From: Thermodesulfomicrobium sp. WS
Lineage (GTDB): Bacteria; Desulfobacterota; Desulfovibrionia; Desulfovibrionales; Desulfomicrobiaceae
Reading direction: 5' to 3'
Assembly: GCF_027925145.1 (NCBI RefSeq)
Contig: NZ_AP027130.1
Span: forward strand, 1,364,001 to 1,428,000
DNA: 64,000 nt
Of this stretch, positions 9,731 to 17,785 are shown one piece after another. The notes beneath the pieces are model-generated. The model was not told the DNA's origin. It did not search any database and saw only the letters and a list, made by a program, of their open reading frames with translations. A program made the translations under genes and the position numbers. Positions within the stretch are counted from its first letter, which is position 1; every line of letters begins with the position of its first letter.

Positions 9731-9763
9731 GCCCCCGCCGTTTGGGGCGGGGGCTTCCTTTTT
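9731..9763 (+). terminator. Rho-independent terminator after rrf1
   Basis: GCCCCCGCC (9731-9739) pairs with GGCGGGGGC (9746-9754) around a short loop, followed by TTCCTTTTT. It separates hmcA-rrf1 from the kinase and rrf2, so those genes are expressed by read-through or from their own promoter. Confidence 0.85.
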
Positions 9764-9774
9764 GGGGCGTGGTT

Positions 9775-11250
9775 ATGATTGTTGCGACTGAACCCATTGT
9801 CGTGGCCACCGCAGACGTGGAGCATGGGCAGGTGCTCGCTCGGGTGTTGGCGGAGCATGGCTTCCGGCCGGTCTTGTGCCGGTGTGCGGAAGTCGCCCGT
9901 ACCTTGCATGAGGTACGGCCTCGGTTGTTGATCCTCGGCCATTGCCAGAACGATGGCGAGGCCTTGGTGCGCGATATTGTGCAGCAATTTCCTCGCATAC
10001 GGGTCATTGCCCTGCTGGAGTCCGGAGAAAGCGATCGTGGGCTGGATCTTTTGGAGGCCGGCGCTTCCGATATCTTATTCAAGCCAGTGGGCGAGCGGGC
10101 CCTGTCCATTGCGGTGAAGCGGGCTCTGGATATCTTAGATCTGCAGGAACAATGCGACATCGTGCGGGAGAAGAATAAGATCTTGCGCATGAGTCAGCAG
10201 ATGTGCCGCCAACTTTTTGATGAAGTACCGTGCTATATTTCGGTGCAGAACAAAGATTGGCGCATTGTTCGTGCCAACCGGCATTTCAAAGAGGACTTTG
10301 GCGATTGCTTGGGCGAGCATTGCTACGAAATTTACAAACACCGCACGCATCCCTGCCCCAATTGTCCAGTGGAAGCAACCTTTGCCGATGGGATGATGCA
10401 CCAAACGGAGGAGGTGGTGACGACCCGCAGCGGCCAGCAGCGCATCGTGCTCACCATGACCGCGCCCATTCGCGATGAAAATGGGAATATCGTGGAAGTC
10501 ATGGAGCTTTCCACGGACATTTCCCAGATTCGGGAGCTGCAAAGCCGGCTGACCTCTTTGGGCCTTTTCATCGGCTCTATTTCCCATGGCGTGCGCGGCA
10601 TGCTCACGGCCCTTGATGGCGGGATGTACCGCTTGGAAAAAGGGATCGAGACCGGGGATATGGACCGCATCCGCAGCGGCGTGGAGCTCGTCAAACTCAT
10701 GGTGGCGCGCATTCGCAATTCCGTCTTGGAAATGCTCTATTATTCCAAAGAGCGGGAACTGAACATCCAAAACATCGATGTTCGCTCCTTTGCCGAAAGT
10801 GTCGCGAATTTTGTGGAGCCCAAAGCGGAAAAACACGGTGTCGCCTTTCAGAGGGATTTTTCCCAGGATTTGGGACAGGTATCTTTGGATCCAGAAGTCA
10901 TCTCCTCTGGCCTCGTCAACATCCTCGAAAACGCCGTGGATGCCTGCATCGAGGACGAAGCCAAACCCCACCATGAGGTCGTGTTCGCCGTGTCGGCCAC
11001 GGCGCACGAAGTCTGCTTTGTTGTGCGGGACAATGGGATAGGCATGGACCGCCAGACACAAGAGAAGATGTTTTCCTTGTTTTTTTCTTCCAAGGGGAGC
11101 CGGGGTACCGGTCTTGGGCTGTATATCGCCAATGACGTTGTCCACCAGCATGGCGGCCGCATTGAAGTGCAGTCCACCCTGGGTGAAGGAACGGAGTTTC
11201 GGGTATTTCTCCCTCGGCAGCCCCGCTCGCAGTCGGCACCGGCATCATGA
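9775..11250 (+). CDS. Histidine kinase with degenerate receiver and PAS domain
   Basis: A 491-residue cytoplasmic kinase without membrane helices. The first 120 residues resemble a receiver, but the phospho-acceptor position reads LLILGHCQNDG with no Asp, so it is a pseudo-receiver. A PAS domain (about 130-260) follows with a Cys motif HPCPNCP. The kinase core has the phospho-acceptor His in SISHGVRG, the N box NILENAVDAC, DNGIGM and GTGLGL. It is placed between rrf1 and rrf2 and probably acts on Rrf1. The start is ATG 9775, just after the terminator; the ribosome site is weak (GGGGCGTGG). The upstream extension to 9610 would overlap rrf1 and has no kinase-like sequence. Confidence 0.85.
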   Translation: MIVATEPIVVATADVEHGQVLARVLAEHGFRPVLCRCAEVARTLHEVRPRLLILGHCQNDGEALVRDIVQQFPRIRVIALLESGESDRGLDLLEAGASDILFKPVGERALSIAVKRALDILDLQEQCDIVREKNKILRMSQQMCRQLFDEVPCYISVQNKDWRIVRANRHFKEDFGDCLGEHCYEIYKHRTHPCPNCPVEATFADGMMHQTEEVVTTRSGQQRIVLTMTAPIRDENGNIVEVMELSTDISQIRELQSRLTSLGLFIGSISHGVRGMLTALDGGMYRLEKGIETGDMDRIRSGVELVKLMVARIRNSVLEMLYYSKERELNIQNIDVRSFAESVANFVEPKAEKHGVAFQRDFSQDLGQVSLDPEVISSGLVNILENAVDACIEDEAKPHHEVVFAVSATAHEVCFVVRDNGIGMDRQTQEKMFSLFFSSKGSRGTGLGLYIANDVVHQHGGRIEVQSTLGEGTEFRVFLPRQPRSQSAPAS

Positions 11251-11264
11251 ATGGAGATGGACGC

Positions 11265-11681
11265 ATGCGTTTGACCACTCGGAGTCGCTACGGCACCCGG
11301 CTGCTTCTCGACATCGCCTTACATCAGGATGCAGGGTGGGTGAGCACGTCCGACATTGCCGCGCGGCAAAATATTTCTCAGAAATATTTGGAAAAACTCG
11401 TGACTGGTCTGCGGCAGAGTGGGATTATTCAAAGTAAGCGTGGGCCGTTTGGAGGACATAAGCTGGCCAAATCCGCCGACGAAATCACCGTGGGGGATGT
11501 GGTGCGCGCCCTGGAAGAGCGGCTCCTGATCTCCAATTGCTCCGATGGCGAGCGTCTGTGCGGCGAGTGTACCTTGGCCGGGGAATGCGTCACCCAGTTT
11601 GTGTGGATCGAGGCGTCCAACGTTTTGATGCAAACCCTTGATTCCTATCGGTTGAGCGATCTCATCCGCCGCAAAGGCTAG
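11265..11681 (+). CDS. rrf2: Rrf2 family transcriptional regulator
   Basis: A 138-residue winged-helix regulator of the Rrf2/IscR family. It begins MRLTTRSRYG, has the DNA-binding region with ISQKYLEKLV and GPFGGHKLA, and near residue 92 has four Cys (NC, LC, EC, EC within 17 residues), which suggests an iron-sulfur cluster as in IscR. In D. vulgaris rrf2 is the founding member and represses hmc. The start at 11265 has GGAGATGG upstream; an ATG at 11247 overlapping the kinase stop (ATGA) is an alternative that adds six residues. Its stop codon shares a CTAG with the stop of the convergent GTPase gene. Confidence 0.87.
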   Translation: MRLTTRSRYGTRLLLDIALHQDAGWVSTSDIAARQNISQKYLEKLVTGLRQSGIIQSKRGPFGGHKLAKSADEITVGDVVRALEERLLISNCSDGERLCGECTLAGECVTQFVWIEASNVLMQTLDSYRLSDLIRRKG

Positions 11682-12505
11682 GCCGGCGGTTTTTGCAAAC
11701 TGATTCGTCCAAGTTTTCCGCTGCGAAGGTCGCCTAAGAGCACTTGGGCGGCCTTTTCTGCATCCACCACACCCCCGGCGCGCAGGCAGCCCCGTCGTTT
11801 CCCGACGTTCCAGAGAAATTCCTCCGGTGGTCCATCGCCGGCAATCCCGTAGCGGGCCCTGAGGCGTTCCGGGTAGTATTGGTGCAGAAGCGCCGCTGCG
11901 CCGACAGCCACGGTCCATAAGTCGAGAGCGGTTTCGCGGATGGCGCCCGAGGCGGCCAAAAGCAGGGCATCGTGCTGGTCTTCCAATTTGGGCCAAAGCA
12001 CCCCGGGGGTGTCGTAGAGGGTGGTTTCCTCGTCCAAGTGAATACGCTTGGGGGCGCGGGTGATGGCGGCCTTGTCCGCGGCCAAAGAGACCTTGCGGCC
12101 GGCCAGGGAGTTGAGAAGCGTCGATTTGCCCACATTGGGGATGCCAGCGATGAGGAGCACGAGGGGGCGCAGGCGGAAATTGCGCGGCGGCACAAGGGCG
12201 CGAGCCGCCTGCAGCACCCGGCGGCTGACTTTCGCGTCTGTGGCCACGAGGGGAAGGACCTCCAGGTCGTGCGCCTTCCAATGGGTCACCCATGCCTGGG
12301 TCACTTCTGGATCCGCCAAATCGCTTTTATTGAGCACGACCACGCAGGGCTTGGGGCCGCGAAGCTGGTGGAGCAGAGGGTTGCGGCTTGCTTGAGGCAG
12401 GCGGGCATCGAGGACTTCGATGACGGCATCCGCCTTGGGGAGCAGTTCCGCCAGCTGCCGGCGGGTGCGGTGCATGTGTCCTGGGAACCATTGAATGGAC
12501 TGCAT
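11678..12505 (-). CDS. ylqF: YlqF/RbgA-type circularly permuted GTPase
   Basis: A 275-residue GTPase with the permuted motif order: NKSD (G4) near residue 59, GIPNVGKST (G1) near 119 and DTPG (G3) near 164. It starts with the family signature IQWFPGHMHRTRR. YlqF/RbgA proteins help assemble the large ribosomal subunit. It is transcribed toward rrf2 and the two stop codons overlap in CTAG. A terminator lies between it and the gene upstream, so it probably has its own promoter at about 12506-12570. Confidence 0.9.
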   Translation of the reverse strand: MQSIQWFPGHMHRTRRQLAELLPKADAVIEVLDARLPQASRNPLLHQLRGPKPCVVVLNKSDLADPEVTQAWVTHWKAHDLEVLPLVATDAKVSRRVLQAARALVPPRNFRLRPLVLLIAGIPNVGKSTLLNSLAGRKVSLAADKAAITRAPKRIHLDEETTLYDTPGVLWPKLEDQHDALLLAASGAIRETALDLWTVAVGAAALLHQYYPERLRARYGIAGDGPPEEFLWNVGKRRGCLRAGGVVDAEKAAQVLLGDLRSGKLGRISLQKPPA

Positions 12506-12512
12506 AGAACCT

Positions 12513-12544
12513 CAAAAACAGCGTGCGCCCCAAAGAGGCGCACG
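12513..12544 (-). terminator. Rho-independent terminator of the 12572-13186 gene
   Basis: On the minus strand CGTGCGCC (12544-12537) pairs with GGCGCACG (12529-12522) around a 7-base loop, followed after two bases by GTTTTTG. It ends transcription from the gene upstream of ylqF. Confidence 0.75.
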
Positions 12545-12571
12545 TCAGGAGCATTTGGGGAAAAAAACCGG

Positions 12572-13186
12572 TTAGTGCGCGGCACCTAGGTCCGTTTGCA
12601 CCTGCTGCACGAGCTCTTTGGCCCGCAGCAATTTTTCCTGCTGATCCGGGGTGAACATCTGCTCGGACATGTACTGGGTTTTCTGCGCCATTTCCTGAAG
12701 GATGGAAGAGAGCAAGGCCGCCCGGGTCTTGGTGGGCAGGGTTTCCAGATCCGCCACTTTGGTTTCGAGGATGCCCATCTTGGTGTCCAGGCGGGTTACG
12801 TGTCCTTTGATGGCGGCCAGGTCGTGGAGCTCGTCCGTGAGGCGTTGGACGCCGGCATGGAGGTGGAAGTAGGCAGCGGCCAAGAGCACAATGAAGGTCA
12901 GGGACGCCAAGAGCGCTGCCTTGCTCCAGGGAAATCCTGTCTCGGGCTGCGGGGCTGGGCCGACCTCGGGCGAAGGCGCTTCCTCTTGGGACACGCGTTC
13001 CCTCTGCGGGGCAGATGCGGCCAAGATGGCGTCCACTTCGGGGTCGGAAAGCCGCTTTGGTGATAGGTGCTGCGCGAGCCTGGCGAAGTCTTCTTCCTGC
13101 GGGGCATCCGGCCGCGCCACCGCGAGGATCACCCGCCGGGGGCGTTCTTCCCCATCGTCCAGTTGGAGTTTTTCCGCAAGGTTCAT
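12572..13186 (-). CDS. Predicted single-pass membrane protein with coiled coil
   Basis: I do not recognise a family for this 204-residue protein. Residues 1-85 are charged and Pro-rich, residues about 88-107 (KAALLASLTFIVLLAAAYF) form one membrane helix, and the remainder is helical with heptad-like spacing (TRLDTKMGILETKVADLE). The Ser/Pro/Glu linker suggests a cytoplasmic N-terminus and periplasmic coiled coil. A GAGGGTGAG site precedes the start. It is a separate transcription unit from ylqF because of the terminator at 12513; trpS lies 69 bases upstream. Confidence 0.65.
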   Translation of the reverse strand: MNLAEKLQLDDGEERPRRVILAVARPDAPQEEDFARLAQHLSPKRLSDPEVDAILAASAPQRERVSQEEAPSPEVGPAPQPETGFPWSKAALLASLTFIVLLAAAYFHLHAGVQRLTDELHDLAAIKGHVTRLDTKMGILETKVADLETLPTKTRAALLSSILQEMAQKTQYMSEQMFTPDQQEKLLRAKELVQQVQTDLGAAH

Positions 13187-13255
13187 TGACTCACCCTCCT
13201 TGATATGGCCCGCGTGTAGCAGCTTTTTGCGCGAAAGGCCAGTTTGCGCCTTCGG

Positions 13256-14257
13256 CTATCCCAAGGCAGAGATGCCTACGGCGCGCTTGATGCGCATAAG
13301 AAACGGGGCGCTGATTTCCCGCGCCTTGGCGGCGCCTTTTTGAAGAATTGCTTCAATGTGCTCAGGATGCCGCATCAATTCCTCGTAGCGTTGGCGCGGC
13401 TCCCGAAGTTCTGCATCAATGAGCTCAAAGAGTTCCTGTTTGACGGTTCCCCAGGCGATACCTTCGTGGAACCGGCGACGCATGTCTTCGGTCTGTTCTG
13501 GGGTGGCAAATGCCCGGTACATTTCAAAGATGGGACAATTGGGATCTTTGGGCTCGTCCGGTCCCTGGGAATTGGTCACCATGCGCATGATCATCTTGCG
13601 CAGGGTCTTTTGCGGGACAAAAAGAGGAATGTAATTGTTGTAGCTTTTGCTCATTTTGCGGCCATCGAGGCCCACCAGCACCGCTACCGATTCATCCACG
13701 CGCGCTTCCGGAAGTACGAAGTGCTCACCATAGTGGTGGTTGAAGCGCTGGGCGATATCCCGTGTCATTTCCAAATGTTGTACCTGATCCTTGCCCACAG
13801 GGACGACATGCGCGTTGAACATCAGGATATCTGCAGCCATGAGGATGGGATAGCAGTAGAGCCCCATGGTGATGCCGGCGTCGGGATCGGCGCTGCGCTC
13901 TTCCTCATTGGCCTGGACTGCGGCCTTGTAGGCGTGGGCCCGGTTCATGAGCCCTTTGGCGGTCATGCAGGTGAGGATCCAGGTGAGTTGCGGAATCTCC
14001 GGGATGTCGGATTGGCGGTAGAAGGTGGTCACTTCCGGGTCGAGGCCCAGGGCGAGCCAGCTGGCCGCAACCTCGAGGGTGGACTGGTGGATCTGCTTGG
14101 GATCATGGCATTTGATGAGGGCGTGCAGGTCCGCCAGGAAGAGAAACGAGCGGGTGTTGGGGTCGCGGCTTTCCGCGATGGCAGGGCGGATGGCGCCCAC
14201 GTAGTTCCCCAAATGGGGCGTGCCTGTGGTGGTGATGCCGGTGAGTACGGTTTTCAT
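13256..14257 (-). CDS. trpS: Tryptophanyl-tRNA synthetase
   Basis: A 333-residue class I synthetase that charges tRNA-Trp. The HIGH-type signature is TPHLGNYVG near residue 12, and the KMSKS loop is [10 protein letters not shown] near 197. The central region [12 protein letters not shown] with VGKDQVQH is typical for TrpS. Length is normal for a bacterial enzyme. It follows the M50 protease gene by 12 bases, so it lies in the ubiX-M50-trpS operon. Confidence 0.95.
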   Translation of the reverse strand: MKTVLTGITTTGTPHLGNYVGAIRPAIAESRDPNTRSFLFLADLHALIKCHDPKQIHQSTLEVAASWLALGLDPEVTTFYRQSDIPEIPQLTWILTCMTAKGLMNRAHAYKAAVQANEEERSADPDAGITMGLYCYPILMAADILMFNAHVVPVGKDQVQHLEMTRDIAQRFNHHYGEHFVLPEARVDESVAVLVGLDGRKMSKSYNNYIPLFVPQKTLRKMIMRMVTNSQGPDEPKDPNCPIFEMYRAFATPEQTEDMRRRFHEGIAWGTVKQELFELIDAELREPRQRYEELMRHPEHIEAILQKGAAKAREISAPFLMRIKRAVGISALG

Positions 14258-14269
14258 GGAGTGTTTTCC

Positions 14270-14911
14270 TTATGCCAACAAGAGTGCCTGCGCCAGGCGC
14301 AGGGCAGGACGGATGACGAACGAGAGGGCTCCAGTCATGGCGAGGATGAGGATGGCGATGAAGCCGAAGCGCTCCCAACGGAGGTACTGGCTTGCCAGGT
14401 GGGGAGGCAACAGCCAGGCGACGATCTTGCTGCCGTCCAGCGGTGGAATGGGCAGGAGGTTGAAGACCGCCAGGGCGACGTTGATGGAGACCCCGGCCAT
14501 GGCAATGTTGGCAAGGGGCCGGCCCCAAAAGGCGGCCTGTGGGCTGCTCCAATCGACAGGCAGGCTCCCAAGCCCCCAAAAGAAGAGCGCACAAGCAAAC
14601 GCCACCACGAGGTTGGCCGCAGGACCAGCCAGGGCCACGAGCACCATATCGCGGCGCGGGGAGGCGTAGTGGCGCGGGTCCACGGGCACGGGCTTGGCCC
14701 AGCCGATGGTCTGGGTGAGCATAAGGGCGAGCGTGCCCATGGGATCGAGGTGGCGCAGGGGGTTGGCCGTCAGGCGGCCGGCAAGCTTGGGTGTTGGATC
14801 GCCTAACAGGTATGAGACCCAGCCATGGGCCACTTCATGGCAGGTGATGCCCACGAGAAACGGCACGGCCATGATGGCCAAGTGCTGGATGTGTGGAGCG
14901 ATTGTTTCCAT
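14270..14911 (-). CDS. Site-2-protease-type M50 zinc metalloprotease
   Basis: A 213-residue membrane protease. The zinc motif HEVAHG is near residue 25, and the second conserved motif, LPIPPLDGSK, is near residue 163 and supplies the Asp ligand. Four or five membrane helices surround them. This short form without a PDZ domain is common in bacteria; its substrate is unknown. It lies between ubiX (11 bases) and trpS (12 bases). Confidence 0.88.
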   Translation of the reverse strand: METIAPHIQHLAIMAVPFLVGITCHEVAHGWVSYLLGDPTPKLAGRLTANPLRHLDPMGTLALMLTQTIGWAKPVPVDPRHYASPRRDMVLVALAGPAANLVVAFACALFFWGLGSLPVDWSSPQAAFWGRPLANIAMAGVSINVALAVFNLLPIPPLDGSKIVAWLLPPHLASQYLRWERFGFIAILILAMTGALSFVIRPALRLAQALLLA

Positions 14912-14922
14912 GGGGAGGCGGG

Positions 14923-15528
14923 CTAGCAGGAAGCCTTCGGCGGGGCAAGCTTGGGCTCACCCCAGCGGGGCGCGAGGTCGTGGACCAGGCCCAGTTGATC
15001 CAACACCCGCCCCGCAAAGGTGCGGGTGAGATCCTCGATGCTGCGGGGATGGTGGTAGAATCCTGGGCATGGGGGCATGATCACCACTCCCATACGACTC
15101 AGCCGCAGGAGGTTGCGCAGATGGATCTCGGTCAGTGGAGTCTCCCGGGGGACGAGGATGAGCAGCCGGCGTTCCTTGAGGGTGACGTCCGCGGCCCGGT
15201 GCACCAAGTTGTGGCCCGCGCCGGAGGCAATGGCGCCGAGCGTGGCCATGGAGCAGGGGCAGATGATCATGCCGTGATGCACCCAGGAGCCGCTTGACGG
15301 TGGGGCGGCGAGGTCGTGCGGCTCGTGCATGGCGGCAAAGTGCCGGGTGATCGCTTCCTGGGGCGGGCCTTCGTGCTGGAGCACCACCTGCGCCCCAGGG
15401 GAGATGATGCCATGGAGCTCCACGTGGGGGTGGGTGCCGAGGGCTTCTGCCAGTGCCTGGGCATACGGCATGGCGCTGGCCCCGGTGATCGCCAGCAGGA
15501 TGCGTTGGGGCAGGAATGGGCTTGACAA
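14923..15528 (-). CDS. ubiX: UbiX-type flavin prenyltransferase
   Basis: A 201-residue enzyme that makes prenylated FMN, the cofactor of UbiD-type decarboxylases. Family marks are the N-terminal LAITGASAMPYA, the flavin-binding segment IICPCSMATLGAIASG near residue 88, and LLILVPRETPL near 122. The start is a TTG at 15528, preceded at good distance by AAGGAG; no in-frame ATG fits. The upstream region overlaps the tRNA-Arg promoter. No ubiD is visible in the window. Confidence 0.88.
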   Translation of the reverse strand: MSSPFLPQRILLAITGASAMPYAQALAEALGTHPHVELHGIISPGAQVVLQHEGPPQEAITRHFAAMHEPHDLAAPPSSGSWVHHGMIICPCSMATLGAIASGAGHNLVHRAADVTLKERRLLILVPRETPLTEIHLRNLLRLSRMGVVIMPPCPGFYHHPRSIEDLTRTFAGRVLDQLGLVHDLAPRWGEPKLAPPKASC

Positions 15529-15551
15529 GAGTGGAGTCTCCTTCTTAGAGA
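15522..15551 (+). promoter_or_regulatory. Probable promoter of tRNA-Arg
   Basis: TTGACA at 15522 and TAGAGA at 15546 are separated by 18 bases, and the tRNA begins 13 bases later. The -35 box overlaps the start codon of ubiX on the other strand. Confidence 0.5.
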
Positions 15552-15563
15552 GGCTTTCCTCAT

Positions 15564-15640
15564 GCGCAATTAGCTCAGTTGGATAGAGCGTTAGCCTCCG
15601 GAGCTAAAGGTCGCAGGTTCGATTCCTGCATTGCGCACCA
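15564..15640 (+). tRNA. tRNA-Arg (anticodon CCG)
   Basis: A 77-base cloverleaf. The acceptor stem GCGCAAT (15564-15570) pairs with ATTGCGC (15630-15636), followed by A and an encoded CCA. The anticodon stem TTAGC/GCTAA encloses CTCCGGA, giving anticodon CCG for the codon CGG. The T loop reads GGTTCGATTCC. Confidence 0.97.
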
Positions 15641-15649
15641 GATTTTTTC

Positions 15650-15685
15650 GCGGGTTGCGGCGTGGCCGTGACCCGCATTGTTTTT
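15650..15685 (+). terminator. Terminator downstream of tRNA-Arg
   Basis: GCGGGT (15650-15655) pairs with ACCCGC (15671-15676), with an internal GGC/GCC pairing, then ATTGTTTTT. Confidence 0.6.
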
Positions 15686-15823
15686 GGAGCGGTGGACGCC
15701 CTCGTCGCTTCCAAGTACGCCAAACGGGTGGTTCTGTAGCGGTGCGCGCACCGTACGTCAAAAGGCGGTGGGGGGCTTTTTTTCCGGGCGCTTTTGCGGC
15801 ATGACTCCTTCAGGGAGGCGCAT

Positions 15824-17767
15824 ATGGGACGGTGGCGGCGGGTGCTCATCGGTATGGGGGTGGTGGCTCTCGGGGTGCTGCTTGCCGTGTGGCGGCCGCA
15901 GTCCGTGGAGAGCCTCGACGAATGGCTGGGCGACTATCGCTTGCGCTGGCGCGGACCGATCCCCGCCCCACCGTCGGTAGTCATCGTGGCCATTGACGAA
16001 AAGAGCATCCAGCGTCTGGGCCGCTGGCCGTGGTCCAGGTCCACCATGGCCCGGGTGGTGGACGCCCTGACCCACGCCGGCGCCGAGCTTGTGGTGTACG
16101 ATATCATCTGGAGCGAAGCGGCCCAAGGAGACGACGAACTCGCCGCGGCCTTGGGGCGCGCCGGCAATGCCATCCTCGCGGTGACCTTCGATTTCGAGAC
16201 CGCGCATCCCGACCAAGACACTTCGCTGGTGGCGCAGATGAGCCCTCTTCGGGTCAGCAACCTGGAGCATCTGCGCCAGTATCCTCCCCTTCAGGCCCGG
16301 GGTGTTTTGGCGCCGCGTCCGGAGCTCGTGGATCAGGCCATGGCCGTTGGTCATATCAATATGCTGCCTGACGCCGACGGCGTGCTGCGCCGTGAGCTGG
16401 CTGTCATGGCCCATGAGGGTCATTTTCAGCCGTCGGTGGCGGTGCGGGCTGCGGCTGTGTATTGGGGCCTTCCCGAGGAGAGGATCCAGTATGTCGCCGG
16501 CCAAGGCTTGGTTTTGGGGGATCGCTTTGTCCCGCTGGATGCGTGGGGTCGTATGCGCATTCCCTATTACGGGCCGGAGGGGACGTTTCGCCAGGTCAGT
16601 GTGGTGGACGTGCTCGACGGCAAGGTGGACCTTTCCGGGGCCATTGCCTTGGTAGGGGCTACGGCGGTGGGGGTGTACGACCTGCGGGTGACCCCGACCT
16701 CGCCGGCCATGCCGGGGATCGAAAAACATGCCTCGGTCCTTGCCGCCTTGCTCGAAGGGCGACTCTGGCGCGATGCTCCCGCGTGGGTGGAGCCCCTGGT
16801 CACGGCGGTGATGGGGCTGATGTCCGTGCTGGTTCTGGTGTGGCTTCCGGCCTCGGTGTTCGCCGTGGTGGTTTTGCTTGGGGCGGTGGGCCTCGTTGGT
16901 GGAGGCTATGTGGCCTTGGTGCGTTGGGGCTGGTGGCTGCCTGCGGCTCTGCCTGTGGCCACGACCCTGGCCACTGCGGGCGTGACCACGGCCTATGCCT
17001 ACGCGGTGGAAGAACGCCAGGCCCGGCAGATTCGGCGCATGTTCGCTTCGTACGTCACGGAAAAGTTGGTGAAGGAGTTGGTGCGCAATCCGGACGCCGC
17101 CCGCCTCGGCGGCTCCCGTCGCGAGATCACGGTGCTCTTTTCCGACGTCAAAGGTTTTACGAGCTTTTCGGAGCAGCATCCTCCGGAAGAGGTGGTCGCC
17201 ATCCTCAATGAATACCTTGGCGCCATGACCGAGGTGGTGTTCCAGCATGATGGCACGTTGGACAAGTTCATCGGCGATGCCATCCTCGCCTTCTGGGGGG
17301 CGCCGGTGGACCAGCCGGACCACGCCCTGCGCGCCGTTGCCTGCGGTCTGGGCATGCTCGACCGTCTGGCCGAACTTTCCGTCGCCTGGCAGGCCGCGGG
17401 AAAGCCGGTGCTCACGTGCGGCATTGGCATCAATTCCGGGGCAGTGGTCGTGGGCAATATCGGCGCGGAAGGCAAGAAAATGGACTACACCGTCATCGGT
17501 GACGAGGTGAATCTCGGCTCCCGGGTGGAGGGCCTTACCCGGATCTATGATGTCCCCCTGCTCATCACGGACAACACCCTGGCGCGCATCCGCGATGCCC
17601 TTTTGGCTGAAGTCCTGGGGCCGGTGCGGGTGCGAGGGCTGGAGCGGGTGGCGGTCAAAGGCAAGGAACGGCCGGTGGGCATTTACGCCGTGGAGCGCCT
17701 CCCCCAGGGGCCCAGTGTGATCGAGGAAATTGTCGCAACCGAGGTGCGTAAGCTCACCAAGAAGTAG
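15824..17767 (+). CDS. CHASE2-domain adenylate cyclase
   Basis: A 647-residue membrane-bound class III nucleotide cyclase. After an N-terminal helix, a periplasmic CHASE2 sensor domain runs to about residue 310 ([19 protein letters not shown] is typical), then three membrane helices (about 320-395) and the cyclase domain. The metal Asp residues are in [10 protein letters not shown] and [12 protein letters not shown], and the substrate Lys in [11 protein letters not shown]. The signal sensed is unknown. The start at 15824 follows AGGGAGGC. No partner gene is adjacent; tamB converges from the other side. Confidence 0.9.
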   Translation: MGRWRRVLIGMGVVALGVLLAVWRPQSVESLDEWLGDYRLRWRGPIPAPPSVVIVAIDEKSIQRLGRWPWSRSTMARVVDALTHAGAELVVYDIIWSEAAQGDDELAAALGRAGNAILAVTFDFETAHPDQDTSLVAQMSPLRVSNLEHLRQYPPLQARGVLAPRPELVDQAMAVGHINMLPDADGVLRRELAVMAHEGHFQPSVAVRAAAVYWGLPEERIQYVAGQGLVLGDRFVPLDAWGRMRIPYYGPEGTFRQVSVVDVLDGKVDLSGAIALVGATAVGVYDLRVTPTSPAMPGIEKHASVLAALLEGRLWRDAPAWVEPLVTAVMGLMSVLVLVWLPASVFAVVVLLGAVGLVGGGYVALVRWGWWLPAALPVATTLATAGVTTAYAYAVEERQARQIRRMFASYVTEKLVKELVRNPDAARLGGSRREITVLFSDVKGFTSFSEQHPPEEVVAILNEYLGAMTEVVFQHDGTLDKFIGDAILAFWGAPVDQPDHALRAVACGLGMLDRLAELSVAWQAAGKPVLTCGIGINSGAVVVGNIGAEGKKMDYTVIGDEVNLGSRVEGLTRIYDVPLLITDNTLARIRDALLAEVLGPVRVRGLERVAVKGKERPVGIYAVERLPQGPSVIEEIVATEVRKLTKK

Positions 17768-17785
17768 TCCCGGCCCCAGACGGGG

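Noticed and set aside
7179-10190. 1003-residue minus-strand frame opposite hmcF, usp and rrf1
   Set aside because: It is antisense to well-supported genes and arises from the GC bias at third positions.
13244-14806. 520-residue plus-strand frame opposite trpS and the M50 protease
   Set aside because: It is antisense to two clear enzymes and has no ribosome site.
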